From Flagellimonas maritima (GTDB lineage Bacteria; Bacteroidota; Bacteroidia; Flavobacteriales; Flavobacteriaceae), in assembly GCF_003269425.1 (NCBI RefSeq), contig NZ_CP030104.1:2661501-2725500 (forward strand): DNA of 64,000 nt, written 5' to 3'. The notes beneath the pieces are model-generated. The model searched no databases. It saw only the letters and a list, made by a program, of their open reading frames with translations, and had not been told where the DNA came from. Shown here one piece after another: positions 37,529-46,990 of the stretch. The stretch's first letter is position 1. The number at the start of each line of letters is the position of its first letter. Made by a program: the position numbers and the translations under genes.

Positions 37529-38503
37529 CTAGCGCATGGCTTCCTCAATGGCACTGCCAAACAAAGCTTTCAAAGAAATTCCCGCTTTCTTTGCCTGTTG
37601 TGGCAAAATACTTTCTTCCGTTAGCCCAGGAGTTGTATTTACCTCTAACAGATAAGGAATATCTTTGATAAATATAAATTCGCTCCTAGTGTAGCCCTTT
37701 AATCCAAGAGTTGTGTAGATGTATTTTGCCCATTTTGTCACATTTTCAAGCTGGGTTTTGGTAATACGGGCGGGTGTAATTTCAGTGGATTTTCCTTCGT
37801 ACTTTGCTTCGTAATCGAAAAAATCATTTTCGGTGACAATTTCTGTAATCGGCAATACGGTCACTACACCCTTGTAAGTAATTACTCCAACAGATACTTC
37901 CGTGCCATCCAAAAAAGATTCTATAATAACTTCGCTATCTTCAGAGAATGCTTTTGCAATGGCCGTTTTTAGATTCTCTTTCCTATAAACCTTGGAAATA
38001 CCGTAACTGCTCCCAGCCCTATTTGCCTTAACAAAACATGGAAGTCCTACTTTACTTATTATTTTTTCTTCGGAAACAATATCGCCGGAATTAATATAAT
38101 AAGATTCCGCACAATGGATACCATAAGGTTTCAACGTGCTCAACAAATCTCTTTTATTAAAGGTTAATGCTGCTTCATAATGTTCACATGCTGTTTGTGG
38201 AATCCGCAGGAGTTCAAAATAAGCCTGCATAAGACCATCTTCCCCAGGTGATCCATGAATAGCGTTGAAAACACAATCAAAATTTATTTTTTTTTCAGAG
38301 ATATAAACACTGAAATCTGATTTATCAATAAGAAGCTCTCTATCATCGTCATCCAAGCAGACCCATTTATCTCTTGAGATCAAAACACGGTAAGGATTAA
38401 ATATTTCTTTATCCAAATACTGATGTACCACAGTACCGCTCTTTATAGAAATATCTCGTTCGCTTGAATAACCACCCATAATGATGGCGATATTTTTTTT
38501 CAT
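37529..38503 (-). CDS. ddl: D-alanine--D-alanine ligase
   Basis: ATP-grasp ligase making D-Ala-D-Ala for peptidoglycan. The 324-residue protein has IIMGGYSSERDISIKSG at the N-terminus, HGSPGEDGLMQAYFELL, the ATP-binding FVKANRAGSSYGISKV, and ITPARI plus FLLEVNTTPGLTEESILP-type metal-binding end. I start at ATG 38503; a longer reading from 38677 overlaps the divergent PASTA gene and lacks similarity. It is divergent from the PASTA protein across about 80 nt. Confidence 0.95.
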   Translation of the reverse strand: MKKNIAIIMGGYSSERDISIKSGTVVHQYLDKEIFNPYRVLISRDKWVCLDDDDRELLIDKSDFSVYISEKKINFDCVFNAIHGSPGEDGLMQAYFELLRIPQTACEHYEAALTFNKRDLLSTLKPYGIHCAESYYINSGDIVSEEKIISKVGLPCFVKANRAGSSYGISKVYRKENLKTAIAKAFSEDSEVIIESFLDGTEVSVGVITYKGVVTVLPITEIVTENDFFDYEAKYEGKSTEITPARITKTQLENVTKWAKYIYTTLGLKGYTRSEFIFIKDIPYLLEVNTTPGLTEESILPQQAKKAGISLKALFGSAIEEAMR

Positions 38504-38583
38504 CAGCTTGTAGAATATCAAAGTGCCAAAGTAAAGAAAAAAAGGACTGTCTTTCCTATATTTGTTTAGATAAGGCAATAGGC

Positions 38584-39171
38584 ATGAAACATTTTTTGAG
38601 CTTTTTAAAGAGTAAAGTTTTTTTGATTCAATTGGGTTTGGCTTTGGTTGCAGTTGTGCTAATATGTTTTTTGGCACTAAAATGGCTCAAAGGTTCTACT
38701 AATCATGGTGAATTTGTTGAGGTTCCTGATTTTTCAAAAATGTCCGTTATGGAAATGAGAAAAGCCGTTGAGGAAGAAGGATTACGATTCCAAGTTTTGG
38801 ATTCTTCAAACTATAATCCGGAGTACCCCAGATTTTCCATACTGGAACAAGATCCACCTGCCGGTAATAAGGTAAAGTCCAACAGAAAAATTTATTTTAC
38901 GGTAAATCCATCGGGCTATAAACAAGTTACGGTGCCAGATATCATTCAAGTGACCCAAAGGAATGCGACCTCTATGCTTAGAGCCGTAGGATTGGACGTA
39001 CAGCGCGTTACATACATAGATGAATTGGGAAAAGATATGGTCTATCGAATGAAATATAAAGGAAAATACCTAAAGCCAGGAGACAAGCTTCCAAAAACCT
39101 CTAAAATAGAATTGATCTGTGGTAATGGGACTATTCCCGGCAGTGCAAGAGTACAGGCAGATTCCAACTGA
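38584..39171 (+). CDS. membrane-anchored PASTA-domain protein
   Basis: A 195-residue protein with one transmembrane helix (about 12-34) and two PASTA domains (about 45-112 and 115-185; marked VEVPDFSKMSVMEMRKAV and VTVPDIIQVTQRNATSML). PASTA domains bind muropeptides or beta-lactams in PknB and PBP2x of Gram-positives; here, without kinase or transpeptidase, the protein may simply tether to murein. Its neighbour on the other side is ddl, and rluD starts 2 nt after its stop. Confidence 0.83.
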   Translation: MKHFLSFLKSKVFLIQLGLALVAVVLICFLALKWLKGSTNHGEFVEVPDFSKMSVMEMRKAVEEEGLRFQVLDSSNYNPEYPRFSILEQDPPAGNKVKSNRKIYFTVNPSGYKQVTVPDIIQVTQRNATSMLRAVGLDVQRVTYIDELGKDMVYRMKYKGKYLKPGDKLPKTSKIELICGNGTIPGSARVQADSN

Positions 39172-39173
39172 TT

Positions 39174-40202
39174 ATGGATATTACGGAAAATGCTGAACTA
39201 TCGCAAGACGAACTTTTTGAGCACCATAGATTTACTGCATCCAAAGGGCAGGAGCCGCTTCGGGTGGATAAATTTTTAATGAACTTTATTGAAAATGCCA
39301 CACGGAATAAAATACAGCAAGCAGCCAAACAAGGCCATATTTGGGTAAATAATACTATTGTAAAACAAAACTATAAAGTAAAAGCAGGAGATGATGTCAA
39401 AGTCATGTTCGAGCATCCTCCCTATGAGTTTTTATTGACTCCCGAGGACATTCCGCTGGATATTGTCTATGAGGACGAAACACTTTTGGTAGTGAACAAA
39501 GCTGCTGGAATGGTAGTACATCCCGGACATGGAAATTACTCGGGAACTTTGATCAACGCACTGGTGCACCATTTTGATAATTTACCGAACAATAGCTCAG
39601 AACGACCCGGTTTGGTGCATAGAATAGATAAAGATACCTCTGGATTGCTGGTCATCGCCAAAACGGAAAAGGCCATGACCCATTTGGCTAAACAATTTTT
39701 TGATAAAAGCAGCGAACGGGAATATTTGGCATTGGTCTGGGGCAATATTTCTGACGATGAAGGTACCATTGAAGGGCATCTTGCCAGAAACCCAAAAAAT
39801 CGTTTGCAAATGATTGTGTTCCCAGAAGGCGACCATGGAAAAGATGCAGTAACACATTACAAAGTGATAGAACGATTGGGCTACGTTACTTTGGTTTCGT
39901 GCAAATTGGAAACAGGAAGAACGCATCAAATTCGGGTTCACATGAAATATATAGGGCATACTTTATTCAACGATGAGCGGTATGGTGGCAACAAGATTTT
40001 GAAAGGGACCACATTCACCAAATACAAGCAATTTGTAGAAAATGCCTTTAAAATTCTACCACGGCAGGCATTACATGCCAAAACATTGGGGTTTGAACAC
40101 CCAGAAACAGGACAGTTTTTAAAATTTGATTCCGAGTTGCCCCAAGATATGATGGATTGCATCGAAAAGTGGAGAAACTATGCAAAGCATAGTGAACAAT
40201 AG
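39174..40202 (+). CDS. rluD: RluA/RluD-family pseudouridine synthase
   Basis: Converts uridines in 23S rRNA (helix 69 if a true RluD) to pseudouridine. The 342-residue protein has an N-terminal S4 RNA-binding domain (about 28-85, LRVDKFLMNF, KQGHIWVNN) and the catalytic domain with Asp152 in HRIDKDTSG (149-157), LETGRTHQIRVHM and GHTLFNDERYGG. Start ATG 39174 is 2 nt after the PASTA stop, so the two are co-transcribed. Confidence 0.92.
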   Translation: MDITENAELSQDELFEHHRFTASKGQEPLRVDKFLMNFIENATRNKIQQAAKQGHIWVNNTIVKQNYKVKAGDDVKVMFEHPPYEFLLTPEDIPLDIVYEDETLLVVNKAAGMVVHPGHGNYSGTLINALVHHFDNLPNNSSERPGLVHRIDKDTSGLLVIAKTEKAMTHLAKQFFDKSSEREYLALVWGNISDDEGTIEGHLARNPKNRLQMIVFPEGDHGKDAVTHYKVIERLGYVTLVSCKLETGRTHQIRVHMKYIGHTLFNDERYGGNKILKGTTFTKYKQFVENAFKILPRQALHAKTLGFEHPETGQFLKFDSELPQDMMDCIEKWRNYAKHSEQ

Positions 40203-40290
40203 TTTTCATCAATCCAAATATTGAGAACACCTTTTGCCCTATGGCTCAAAAAACCAAATTCATTTTTATTTTTACGTAAAAGCACTTCTC

Positions 40291-41052
40291 ATGAAAATTG
40301 TTATCTCACCCGCAAAGTCTCTTGATTTTGAAACGGCGTTGCCCACATCCAAATTCACGCAACCGCAGTTTTTGGAAAAATCAAAAAAGCTAAATGCAAT
40401 TTTGGTAAAGAAAAAACCAAAGGCTTTATCAGAATTAATGTCTATTTCTGATAATCTGGCACAATTGAATTGGGAAAGAAATCAACAATTTTCAATTCCC
40501 TTTACAAAAGAAAATGCAAGACCTGCCATATACGCTTTTAACGGTGATGTATACCAAGGACTTGATGCATACACGATTTCAGAAGAAAAATTGGAAAACC
40601 TTCAAAATACACTCCGTATACTGTCAGGACTTTATGGTTTTTTAAGACCTTTGGATTTAATGCAACCATATCGATTGGAAATGGGAACCCAATTAAAAGT
40701 TGCCCGCAAAAAGAACCTTTATGAATTCTGGAAAGACCAATTGACCGAACACCTGAACAACGAAATGGAAGATGGAGAGCTGTTCATAAATTTGGCAAGC
40801 AATGAATATTTTGGAGCTATAGATGAAAAGAAACTTAAAGTTCCTGTAATTACCCCAATTTTTAAGGACTGGAAAAACGATAAACTCAAAGTAATCAGTT
40901 TCTTTGCCAAGAAAGCCAGGGGCTCAATGGTCCGCTATGTTTTGGACAAAAACGCAAAAACGCTCAACGATATAAAAGGGTTTGACTACGATGGCTATAC
41001 CTTCAGTCAAGAACATACTTTAAAAGAGAATCAACCTGTTTTTGTAAGATAA
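40291..41052 (+). CDS. yaaA: peroxide stress protein YaaA
   Basis: YaaA (DUF328) limits free iron and DNA damage during hydrogen peroxide stress in E. coli. The 253-residue protein starts [14 protein letters not shown] and contains [49 protein letters not shown] and [10 protein letters not shown], all typical. I start at ATG 40291, not 40234, to match the family N-terminus. It is 88 nt downstream of rluD, same strand. Confidence 0.93.
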   Translation: MKIVISPAKSLDFETALPTSKFTQPQFLEKSKKLNAILVKKKPKALSELMSISDNLAQLNWERNQQFSIPFTKENARPAIYAFNGDVYQGLDAYTISEEKLENLQNTLRILSGLYGFLRPLDLMQPYRLEMGTQLKVARKKNLYEFWKDQLTEHLNNEMEDGELFINLASNEYFGAIDEKKLKVPVITPIFKDWKNDKLKVISFFAKKARGSMVRYVLDKNAKTLNDIKGFDYDGYTFSQEHTLKENQPVFVR

Positions 41053-41130
41053 ATTTTGGAATTTATATAATGAGTTCAATATGTTTGATTTGCTTCATCC
41101 TATCAAATCACCCACAAAGTAGTTGGCATC

Positions 41131-41829
41131 TTGAAACAAAAACTTTTTAAACATTTTCACCCCTATAGTCCTTTTCTCTTTCCCGAGACAACTAAGCTTA
41201 TTGTAGGAACGTTGCCCCCTCCAAGATTTACAACAAAAGAGTTAAAAGAAGGTGATGTTGATTTTTGTTATGGTAGCAGGGACGGCCAATTGTGGCCCAT
41301 TTTAAACAAAATTTTTGAATTGAACTTAAACTTTGAAACCACAAGTGAAGCAGTAGTAGAACGAAAAAAGTTTTTACGGAACCGTAATATCGGTATTTGC
41401 GATATTGTTGAATCTGCCGAAAGAGAAAAAGTCGACGCTTCAGATTTGGGAATGCAAAATATTCAGCTTCGCAATATTTTGAAGTGCCTGCAGGAATACC
41501 CGAAAATACATACACTTTTATTTACAGGCGGGAACAGTAAAAATGGCCCAGAATATTTTTTTAGGAGACAGTTAAAAGAAAATGGATTGTACTTGGAGGT
41601 TATATCAAACATAGTTCCTAGAATACATCAATTCAATTTTTCCGATTTTTCTGAAATACGATCTCAAGGTAATTTACCAAGAATCATTAAGACTGTATCG
41701 TTGACGGCTCCTTCGGGTGCGGCAAACAGGGCTATTGGCAGCTTGGAATCTTATAAAACACTAAAACAAAGCAATCCTAATTTTACCACTTTCGATTTTA
41801 GGGTATTGCAATACGAAAGATTTTTTTAG
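41131..41829 (+). CDS. uracil-DNA glycosylase-superfamily protein
   Basis: A 232-residue member of the uracil-DNA glycosylase superfamily, most like the hypoxanthine-DNA glycosylase/family 6 type: IVGTLPPPRF at the start of the fold, CYGSRDGQLWPIL, GICDIVESAEREKVDASDLG and SLTAPSGAANRAIG near the C-terminus. It would remove deaminated bases or act on modified nucleotides. The start is TTG at 41131 (MKQKLFKHFHPYSPF), the only start codon before the conserved region. It is free-standing between yaaA and ppc. Confidence 0.75.
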   Translation: MKQKLFKHFHPYSPFLFPETTKLIVGTLPPPRFTTKELKEGDVDFCYGSRDGQLWPILNKIFELNLNFETTSEAVVERKKFLRNRNIGICDIVESAEREKVDASDLGMQNIQLRNILKCLQEYPKIHTLLFTGGNSKNGPEYFFRRQLKENGLYLEVISNIVPRIHQFNFSDFSEIRSQGNLPRIIKTVSLTAPSGAANRAIGSLESYKTLKQSNPNFTTFDFRVLQYERFF

Positions 41830-41946
41830 GGGGCATCCTGTTAGGAATTCGCCAATGATGTTCCAAATTGTGAAGTCAATAAAATAACTTAAAATGTTAG
41901 GCTTTTATCACGATCTTTGATATTCAGGATAAAACTTATTACATCG

Positions 41947-44505
41947 ATGAATAATTCCTTATTACAAGAAAAACGTTTGGACGAGTTTAAAAAGTCGGTC
42001 ACGAACAAATTCAATATATATAATAGTCTTTTCTTGACCTTGCCCTATCGCAACATTGAGAATGTGGCCATGTTGGTACCACTATTGTTCGAGCAATGCG
42101 AAAAAGGTTTGAAATCAGGAAAAACCCCTCAGGACATTTTAGAAGATTTCTTTGAAAGTTATACTGATTTTAAGGACGAAAAGGAACGTTTGGACTTTAT
42201 GTTCAAGATAATACAATATGTGGAAAGACAGGTAGTGCTCTATGACAGTGTTGAGGATGCCGCGTTTTCAAGATTGCAGAAATATAGTAACTCACTCTCC
42301 ATAAAAGATTATTTTCAGTTGGTGAACCAGAGTAAAAATTGGGATAAAATTGCAAAAAAACTATCAACTTTTAGTGCAAGGATCGTACTTACCGCACACC
42401 CAACCCAATTCTATACACCCGCGATATTGAACATCATATCAGAATTACAATTATTGATCAATGAGAACAGGATAAATGACATTGACATCACCATGCAGCA
42501 GTTGGGCCTTACCTCACTGATAAATTTTAAAAAACCAACTCCACTTGACGAGGCAAAGAACATCATCTACATTCTTAGGCATAAGTATTATGATGCAATA
42601 GGGGAACTGTTCCAATACATCAAAAGCAATATAAGGGATGAGGATTTTTCGAACTATGACATCATGAAACTTGGATTTTGGCCAGGAGGTGATAGAGATG
42701 GAAACCCTTTTGTGACTGCCAAAATTACCAAACAGGTAGCGGATGAACTTAGGGTCACCTTAATGAAGTGCTACTATAACGAATTGAAAGAGCTACGTAA
42801 AAAATTGACCTTCAAAGGACTCCAAGAAGTGCTGAACAATTTGAGCGGTAAATTGTACCAGGCTATGTTTGACGTTAATTCTCTTATTGGATATGATGAA
42901 ATGATAAAGGTGCTCAATGGAATTAAACAAGAATTGGCCATCAATTACCATGGACTGTACTTGGACGATTTAAATAAACTGATAGACAAAGTACATATTT
43001 TTAAAACACATTTTGCCACGTTGGACATTCGACAAGATCACAGCAAACATTCCGAAGTGATCGAATCCGTTCTAAAAAAACAAGGTGCCATCAAAGAATG
43101 CTTGGATGAACTGAGCGAAAAGGATTTGATTGATTGGTTATTAAATAAAGATTTGTCATTGAATTCCAAAGATTTCGATTCAGAAATTGTAAAGGATACC
43201 ATAACCAATATTCAACAATTGAAGGGCATTCAATCCAGTAACGGCGAAGATGGATGTAATCGTTATATCATAAGTAATTCAGAAGATATTTATTCTGTTT
43301 TGTTTGTCTATGGACTTTTTAGATGGTGTGGATGGAACAAAGAGGATATCACTTTTGATATTGTTCCTCTTTTTGAAACCATGAAGGGCATGGATGCTGC
43401 AGAAGATGTTATGCAGACCCTGTTCGGGAACCCTATCTATCAAAAACATCTAGAGCGACGCGGAAATGCGCATACCATAATGCTCGGTTTTTCGGACGGC
43501 ACCAAGGATGGAGGATATTTAAAAGCTAACTGGTCCATTTTAAAGACCAAGGAAGTTTTGAGCAAAGTGTGCAAAAAAAATGGTATAAAGGCTATGTTTT
43601 TTGATGGTAGGGGAGGACCACCAGCTCGTGGAGGCGGAAAAACACACCGTTTTTATGCGGCACAAACAAAAGATGTTGCAAATCACGAGATTCAGTTAAC
43701 TATTCAGGGCCAGACCATAACCAGTACTTATGGCACAAAAGCACAGTTCATTCATAATTCGGAACAACTGCTTACGGCTGGTTTGAGCAACAATTTATAT
43801 GGAAAAGAACATGTAATTTCATCGGCACAGCGCAAGCTGATCGAAGAATTATCCGAATTGAGCTTTACCAAATACGATGCACTTAAAAAGCATGAAAAAT
43901 TTATCCCTTATCTGGAACATCGTAGTACACTAAAATACTATACCAAAGCCAACATAGGGAGCCGGCCCGGCAAACGTGGTTCTAAAAAGCAATTGGAACT
44001 TTCTGATTTAAGAGCAATTTCATTTGTGGGATCGTGGAGCCAGTTAAAGCAGAACGTTCCCGGTTATTTTGGATTGGGTACTGCGATTGAAGCATTTAAA
44101 GAGCAAGGCAGATTGGGAGAAATAAAAAAACTTTTCAAAGACGTTCCTTTTTTTAGGGCCTTGATGCACAATAGTATGATGTCTCTGGCCAAAACCAATT
44201 TTGAATTGACCAGTTATATGAGCGAAGATGAAGAATTTGGTGAATTTTGGAATATTTTGCACGATGAATATCAACTTTCCAAAAAAATGCTATTGGAGAT
44301 TTCCGGACATAAAATTTTAATGGAAGATGAAGCGGTCTCGCGCGAATCGGTCAAGATTCGGGAGAAGATAGTCTTGCCATTGTTGGTCATTCAGCAGAAC
44401 GCTTTATATCGTATCACTAAAGACTCAAAATTTAAGGAACTTTATGAAAAGATAGTTACGCGATCAATGTATGGAAATATCAATGCCAGTAGAAATTCGG
44501 CTTAA
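41947..44505 (+). CDS. ppc: phosphoenolpyruvate carboxylase
   Basis: Carboxylates PEP to oxaloacetate, feeding the TCA cycle. The 852-residue protein has catalytic His151 in LTAHPTQF, GFWPGGDRDGNPFVT, GFSDGTKDGGYLKANW and FDGRGGPPARGGGKT (553 onward). In the classic enzyme the first of these glycine-rich loops reads FHGRGG; here His is Asp553, which I recall as normal for Flavobacteria. I start at ATG 41947, ten codons after a TTG at 41917. The end overlaps the M20 peptidase gene by 4 nt (TTAA). Confidence 0.94.
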   Translation: MNNSLLQEKRLDEFKKSVTNKFNIYNSLFLTLPYRNIENVAMLVPLLFEQCEKGLKSGKTPQDILEDFFESYTDFKDEKERLDFMFKIIQYVERQVVLYDSVEDAAFSRLQKYSNSLSIKDYFQLVNQSKNWDKIAKKLSTFSARIVLTAHPTQFYTPAILNIISELQLLINENRINDIDITMQQLGLTSLINFKKPTPLDEAKNIIYILRHKYYDAIGELFQYIKSNIRDEDFSNYDIMKLGFWPGGDRDGNPFVTAKITKQVADELRVTLMKCYYNELKELRKKLTFKGLQEVLNNLSGKLYQAMFDVNSLIGYDEMIKVLNGIKQELAINYHGLYLDDLNKLIDKVHIFKTHFATLDIRQDHSKHSEVIESVLKKQGAIKECLDELSEKDLIDWLLNKDLSLNSKDFDSEIVKDTITNIQQLKGIQSSNGEDGCNRYIISNSEDIYSVLFVYGLFRWCGWNKEDITFDIVPLFETMKGMDAAEDVMQTLFGNPIYQKHLERRGNAHTIMLGFSDGTKDGGYLKANWSILKTKEVLSKVCKKNGIKAMFFDGRGGPPARGGGKTHRFYAAQTKDVANHEIQLTIQGQTITSTYGTKAQFIHNSEQLLTAGLSNNLYGKEHVISSAQRKLIEELSELSFTKYDALKKHEKFIPYLEHRSTLKYYTKANIGSRPGKRGSKKQLELSDLRAISFVGSWSQLKQNVPGYFGLGTAIEAFKEQGRLGEIKKLFKDVPFFRALMHNSMMSLAKTNFELTSYMSEDEEFGEFWNILHDEYQLSKKMLLEISGHKILMEDEAVSRESVKIREKIVLPLLVIQQNALYRITKDSKFKELYEKIVTRSMYGNINASRNSA

Positions 44506-45998
44506 TCATTTTTATTTGATAATATTCCATAAAAAGCCTTGATCCCATACGCCAACTGTCCAATTTTTAAATTCTCATTGGGACTGTGTTGGTTGTTGTC
44601 GGAATTTACCATGGGCACAATAAAAGCAGGTATTTGCAATTCATTGATGAAAGGAGCGATTGGAACCGTTCCCCCCATAATACGGATTTGTACCACATCT
44701 TTTTCAAAGGTAGTTTTTAAGGTTTCAACTAAAAAATTCCCATAGGAGTTGTCCAAATCTGTGCGAAAGGCATCCGTAACACTTCCTTCGGTAATGCTAA
44801 TAATTTTGTTATGTGCCATACGCTCTTCTTTAGAAGGCATGTGGTCCAAAATATAATATCCCTGTTTTTTTATATGGTCTTTTACCAATTTCTTCAAACG
44901 TGTTCCATCACTTTCAGGGACCAAACGTAAGTCGAGTTCCGCTGTAGCACTTTCAGGTATAATGGTCCTTGCTTTTTTTCCAACCCAGCCAGAATTTAAT
45001 CCCCGTATATTAAGTGAAGGATATTGTAGAGCTTCTTGATAAAAACTCCCCACTTTTTCAGCAGATTTAAATTGTAACTTTTCTGAAATGACTGCATCAT
45101 TATCAGGTACACTTTTGAGGACTTTCATAGCGGAATCATCTATGAGAATACCTTCGTAATATCCTGGTATAATGACTCTTCCATCGGCATCTTTCATAGT
45201 TGCCAACAAGTGGGCCAATTGAAAACCTGGATTTGGTGCGTAATTCCCATAATGTCCACTGTGTTGTGGTTTTACAGGACCATGGGTTGTCAAGGTCATG
45301 GAAGTGATACCGCGGCAGCCATAAATAACGGTTGGGTTTCCGGATGGGTGTACCGGACCATCGTTTATGACCAGAAAGTCAGCTTTTAACAGTTCTCGAT
45401 ATTCTTTTACGGCAGCTGGCAATGGTTTGCTACTTTTTTCTTCTTCCCCGTCCAAAATAATCTTAATGTTATAGGGAATTTCCTTGCCATCTTGTTTTAA
45501 CAGGTCGATTGCATTCAGGAACATGACGATAGGTCCTTTATCGTCGGAGGTGGAACGGCCAAAAAGTCGCCAGTCATAATTGATATCCTCATCCAGGGCA
45601 TCGAATGAGACAGTTTCAAAACCATTCTCAATGGGTTTTTTTAAAACAGTTTGATAGGGATTGGGTTGGTCCCATTTGGAAGGATCAACGGATTGGCCAT
45701 CAAAATGCATATAGATCAACATTGTTGGTTTGGAGTCCTCCATGGGTAATGCAGCAAAAAACAAGGGCAGATTATCCGTTTTCAATTCCGCTGTATTGAA
45801 ACCTCGTTCCCCAAACTTCTTTTTTAACCAAATGATATTGTCATCGATATCATCGGCATTAAGGGCATCGTTAGGGATAGCGACAAAATCTTTCAGTTCA
45901 TTTATCGCATGTGCCACTTGGGATTTGATACCAGTGGAATCTTGGGAAAAAATTGAAAAAAAGGAAATCGAGAAAAGTAAAAGAAATGACTTCTTCAT
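44502..45998 (-). CDS. secreted M20-family metallodipeptidase
   Basis: A 498-residue exported peptidase with signal peptide 1-18. Zinc and catalytic residues are seen in MHFDGQSVDPSKW, STSDDKGP, LDGEEEKSS and GCRGITSMT; the dimerisation lid lies in the middle. It should cleave di- or tripeptides or similar amides at the cell surface or periplasm. Start ATG 45998. It precedes trpA in the opposite-order sense: its ATG is 31 nt from the trpA stop, same strand, so trp readthrough could reach it. Confidence 0.87.
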   Translation of the reverse strand: MKKSFLLLFSISFFSIFSQDSTGIKSQVAHAINELKDFVAIPNDALNADDIDDNIIWLKKKFGERGFNTAELKTDNLPLFFAALPMEDSKPTMLIYMHFDGQSVDPSKWDQPNPYQTVLKKPIENGFETVSFDALDEDINYDWRLFGRSTSDDKGPIVMFLNAIDLLKQDGKEIPYNIKIILDGEEEKSSKPLPAAVKEYRELLKADFLVINDGPVHPSGNPTVIYGCRGITSMTLTTHGPVKPQHSGHYGNYAPNPGFQLAHLLATMKDADGRVIIPGYYEGILIDDSAMKVLKSVPDNDAVISEKLQFKSAEKVGSFYQEALQYPSLNIRGLNSGWVGKKARTIIPESATAELDLRLVPESDGTRLKKLVKDHIKKQGYYILDHMPSKEERMAHNKIISITEGSVTDAFRTDLDNSYGNFLVETLKTTFEKDVVQIRIMGGTVPIAPFINELQIPAFIVPMVNSDNNQHSPNENLKIGQLAYGIKAFYGILSNKND

Positions 45999-46029
45999 GA
46001 AAGGTGTCAGGTTTGTTTGAAAGCCTAAT

Positions 46030-46791
46030 TTAGCGAATTACTTTCACAAAATCACCAATGTTTTCAACTCCATTTTTAGTCAGGTATTTTATAAATGCCG
46101 AACCTATTATAGCGCCTTTGGTCTTTTCGATAGCTTGTTCAAAAGTTTCGGAATTGCTAATTCCAAAACCAACAATTTGAGGATTTTTTAAGTTCATTTT
46201 GGAGATTCGTTCAAAATACAGCTCAGTATCGTTGCTAAATCCTTGTTTAGCCCCTGTGGTACTTGCGGAGCTTACCATATAGATAAAACCATCAGATGCA
46301 TCGTCGATGGCTTTGATGCGTTCATCACTCGTTTGTGGTGTTATAAGAAAAACATTGATAAGGTCATATTTTTTATAGATTGCCTCATATTCATTTTTAT
46401 AAACATCTAAGGGGAGGTCTGGCATAATGAGTCCATCAATCCCGATTTTATGGCATTTTTCACAAAAAGACGCTACACCATATTGAAACATAGGATTGAA
46501 ATAACCCATTAAAATCAATGGGATGGAAACGCTTTCCCGAATATTTTTTAGTTGCTTAAAGAGTAGTTCTGTATGCATTCCATTCTTGAGTGCTGCGGTA
46601 GAGCTTTCCTGAATTGTTGGCCCATCCGCCAGCGGGTCACTAAAGGGGAGACCAATTTCAATCATATCGACCCCATGCTTTTCCAAATCCTGAATGATTT
46701 TTACGGTATCGTTTAAATTAGGGTAACCCGCGGTAAAGTATATGGAAAGAAGTTTTTTATCTTCTTGTAGCTTTTGTTTTATTCTATTCAT
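46030..46791 (-). CDS. trpA: tryptophan synthase alpha chain
   Basis: Cleaves indole-3-glycerol phosphate to indole and G3P, passing indole to TrpB. The 253-residue TIM barrel shows the catalytic Glu in MIEIGLPFSDPLADGPTIQ, GYFNPM, GLIMPDLPLDVY (catalytic Asp) and FGISNSETF. Last gene of the trp operon. About 200 nt with repeats separate it from trpB, an unusual gap for this pair. Confidence 0.96.
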   Translation of the reverse strand: MNRIKQKLQEDKKLLSIYFTAGYPNLNDTVKIIQDLEKHGVDMIEIGLPFSDPLADGPTIQESSTAALKNGMHTELLFKQLKNIRESVSIPLILMGYFNPMFQYGVASFCEKCHKIGIDGLIMPDLPLDVYKNEYEAIYKKYDLINVFLITPQTSDERIKAIDDASDGFIYMVSSASTTGAKQGFSNDTELYFERISKMNLKNPQIVGFGISNSETFEQAIEKTKGAIIGSAFIKYLTKNGVENIGDFVKVIR

Positions 46792-46812
46792 TTAATTTAT
46801 AGTATTGAGATG

Positions 46813-46839
46813 TTAGATATGAGTATTGAGATATGAGTT
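46813..46839. repeat. 27-bp direct repeat, copy 1 (trpB-trpA spacer)
   Basis: A 27-bp stretch identical to 51045-51071 in the trpG-trpD spacer. It contains AGTATTGAG, whose inverse CTCAATACT recurs at about 46960-46978 in the same spacer, so the gap can fold back on itself. Confidence 0.8.
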
Positions 46840-46990
46840 AAATTGGTTTATATTTTAATAATTTTGAGATAACTGATATAGGTCTTAGATTCTTTATATT
46901 TTTTTATTCCGCTTCGCAATGAGTACGGAGACTTGATATAGATTTAGCGATTAAACTCTATACTCAATACTCAATACTAGTTACTACTAT

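Noticed and set aside
38504..38677. Longer Ddl beginning at 38677
   Set aside because: Extra residues overlap the divergent PASTA gene start and precede the true MKKNIAIIMGG N-terminus.
46792..46990. trpB-trpA spacer as a site for a missing gene
   Set aside because: No frame longer than about 25 codons and only short direct and inverted repeats.
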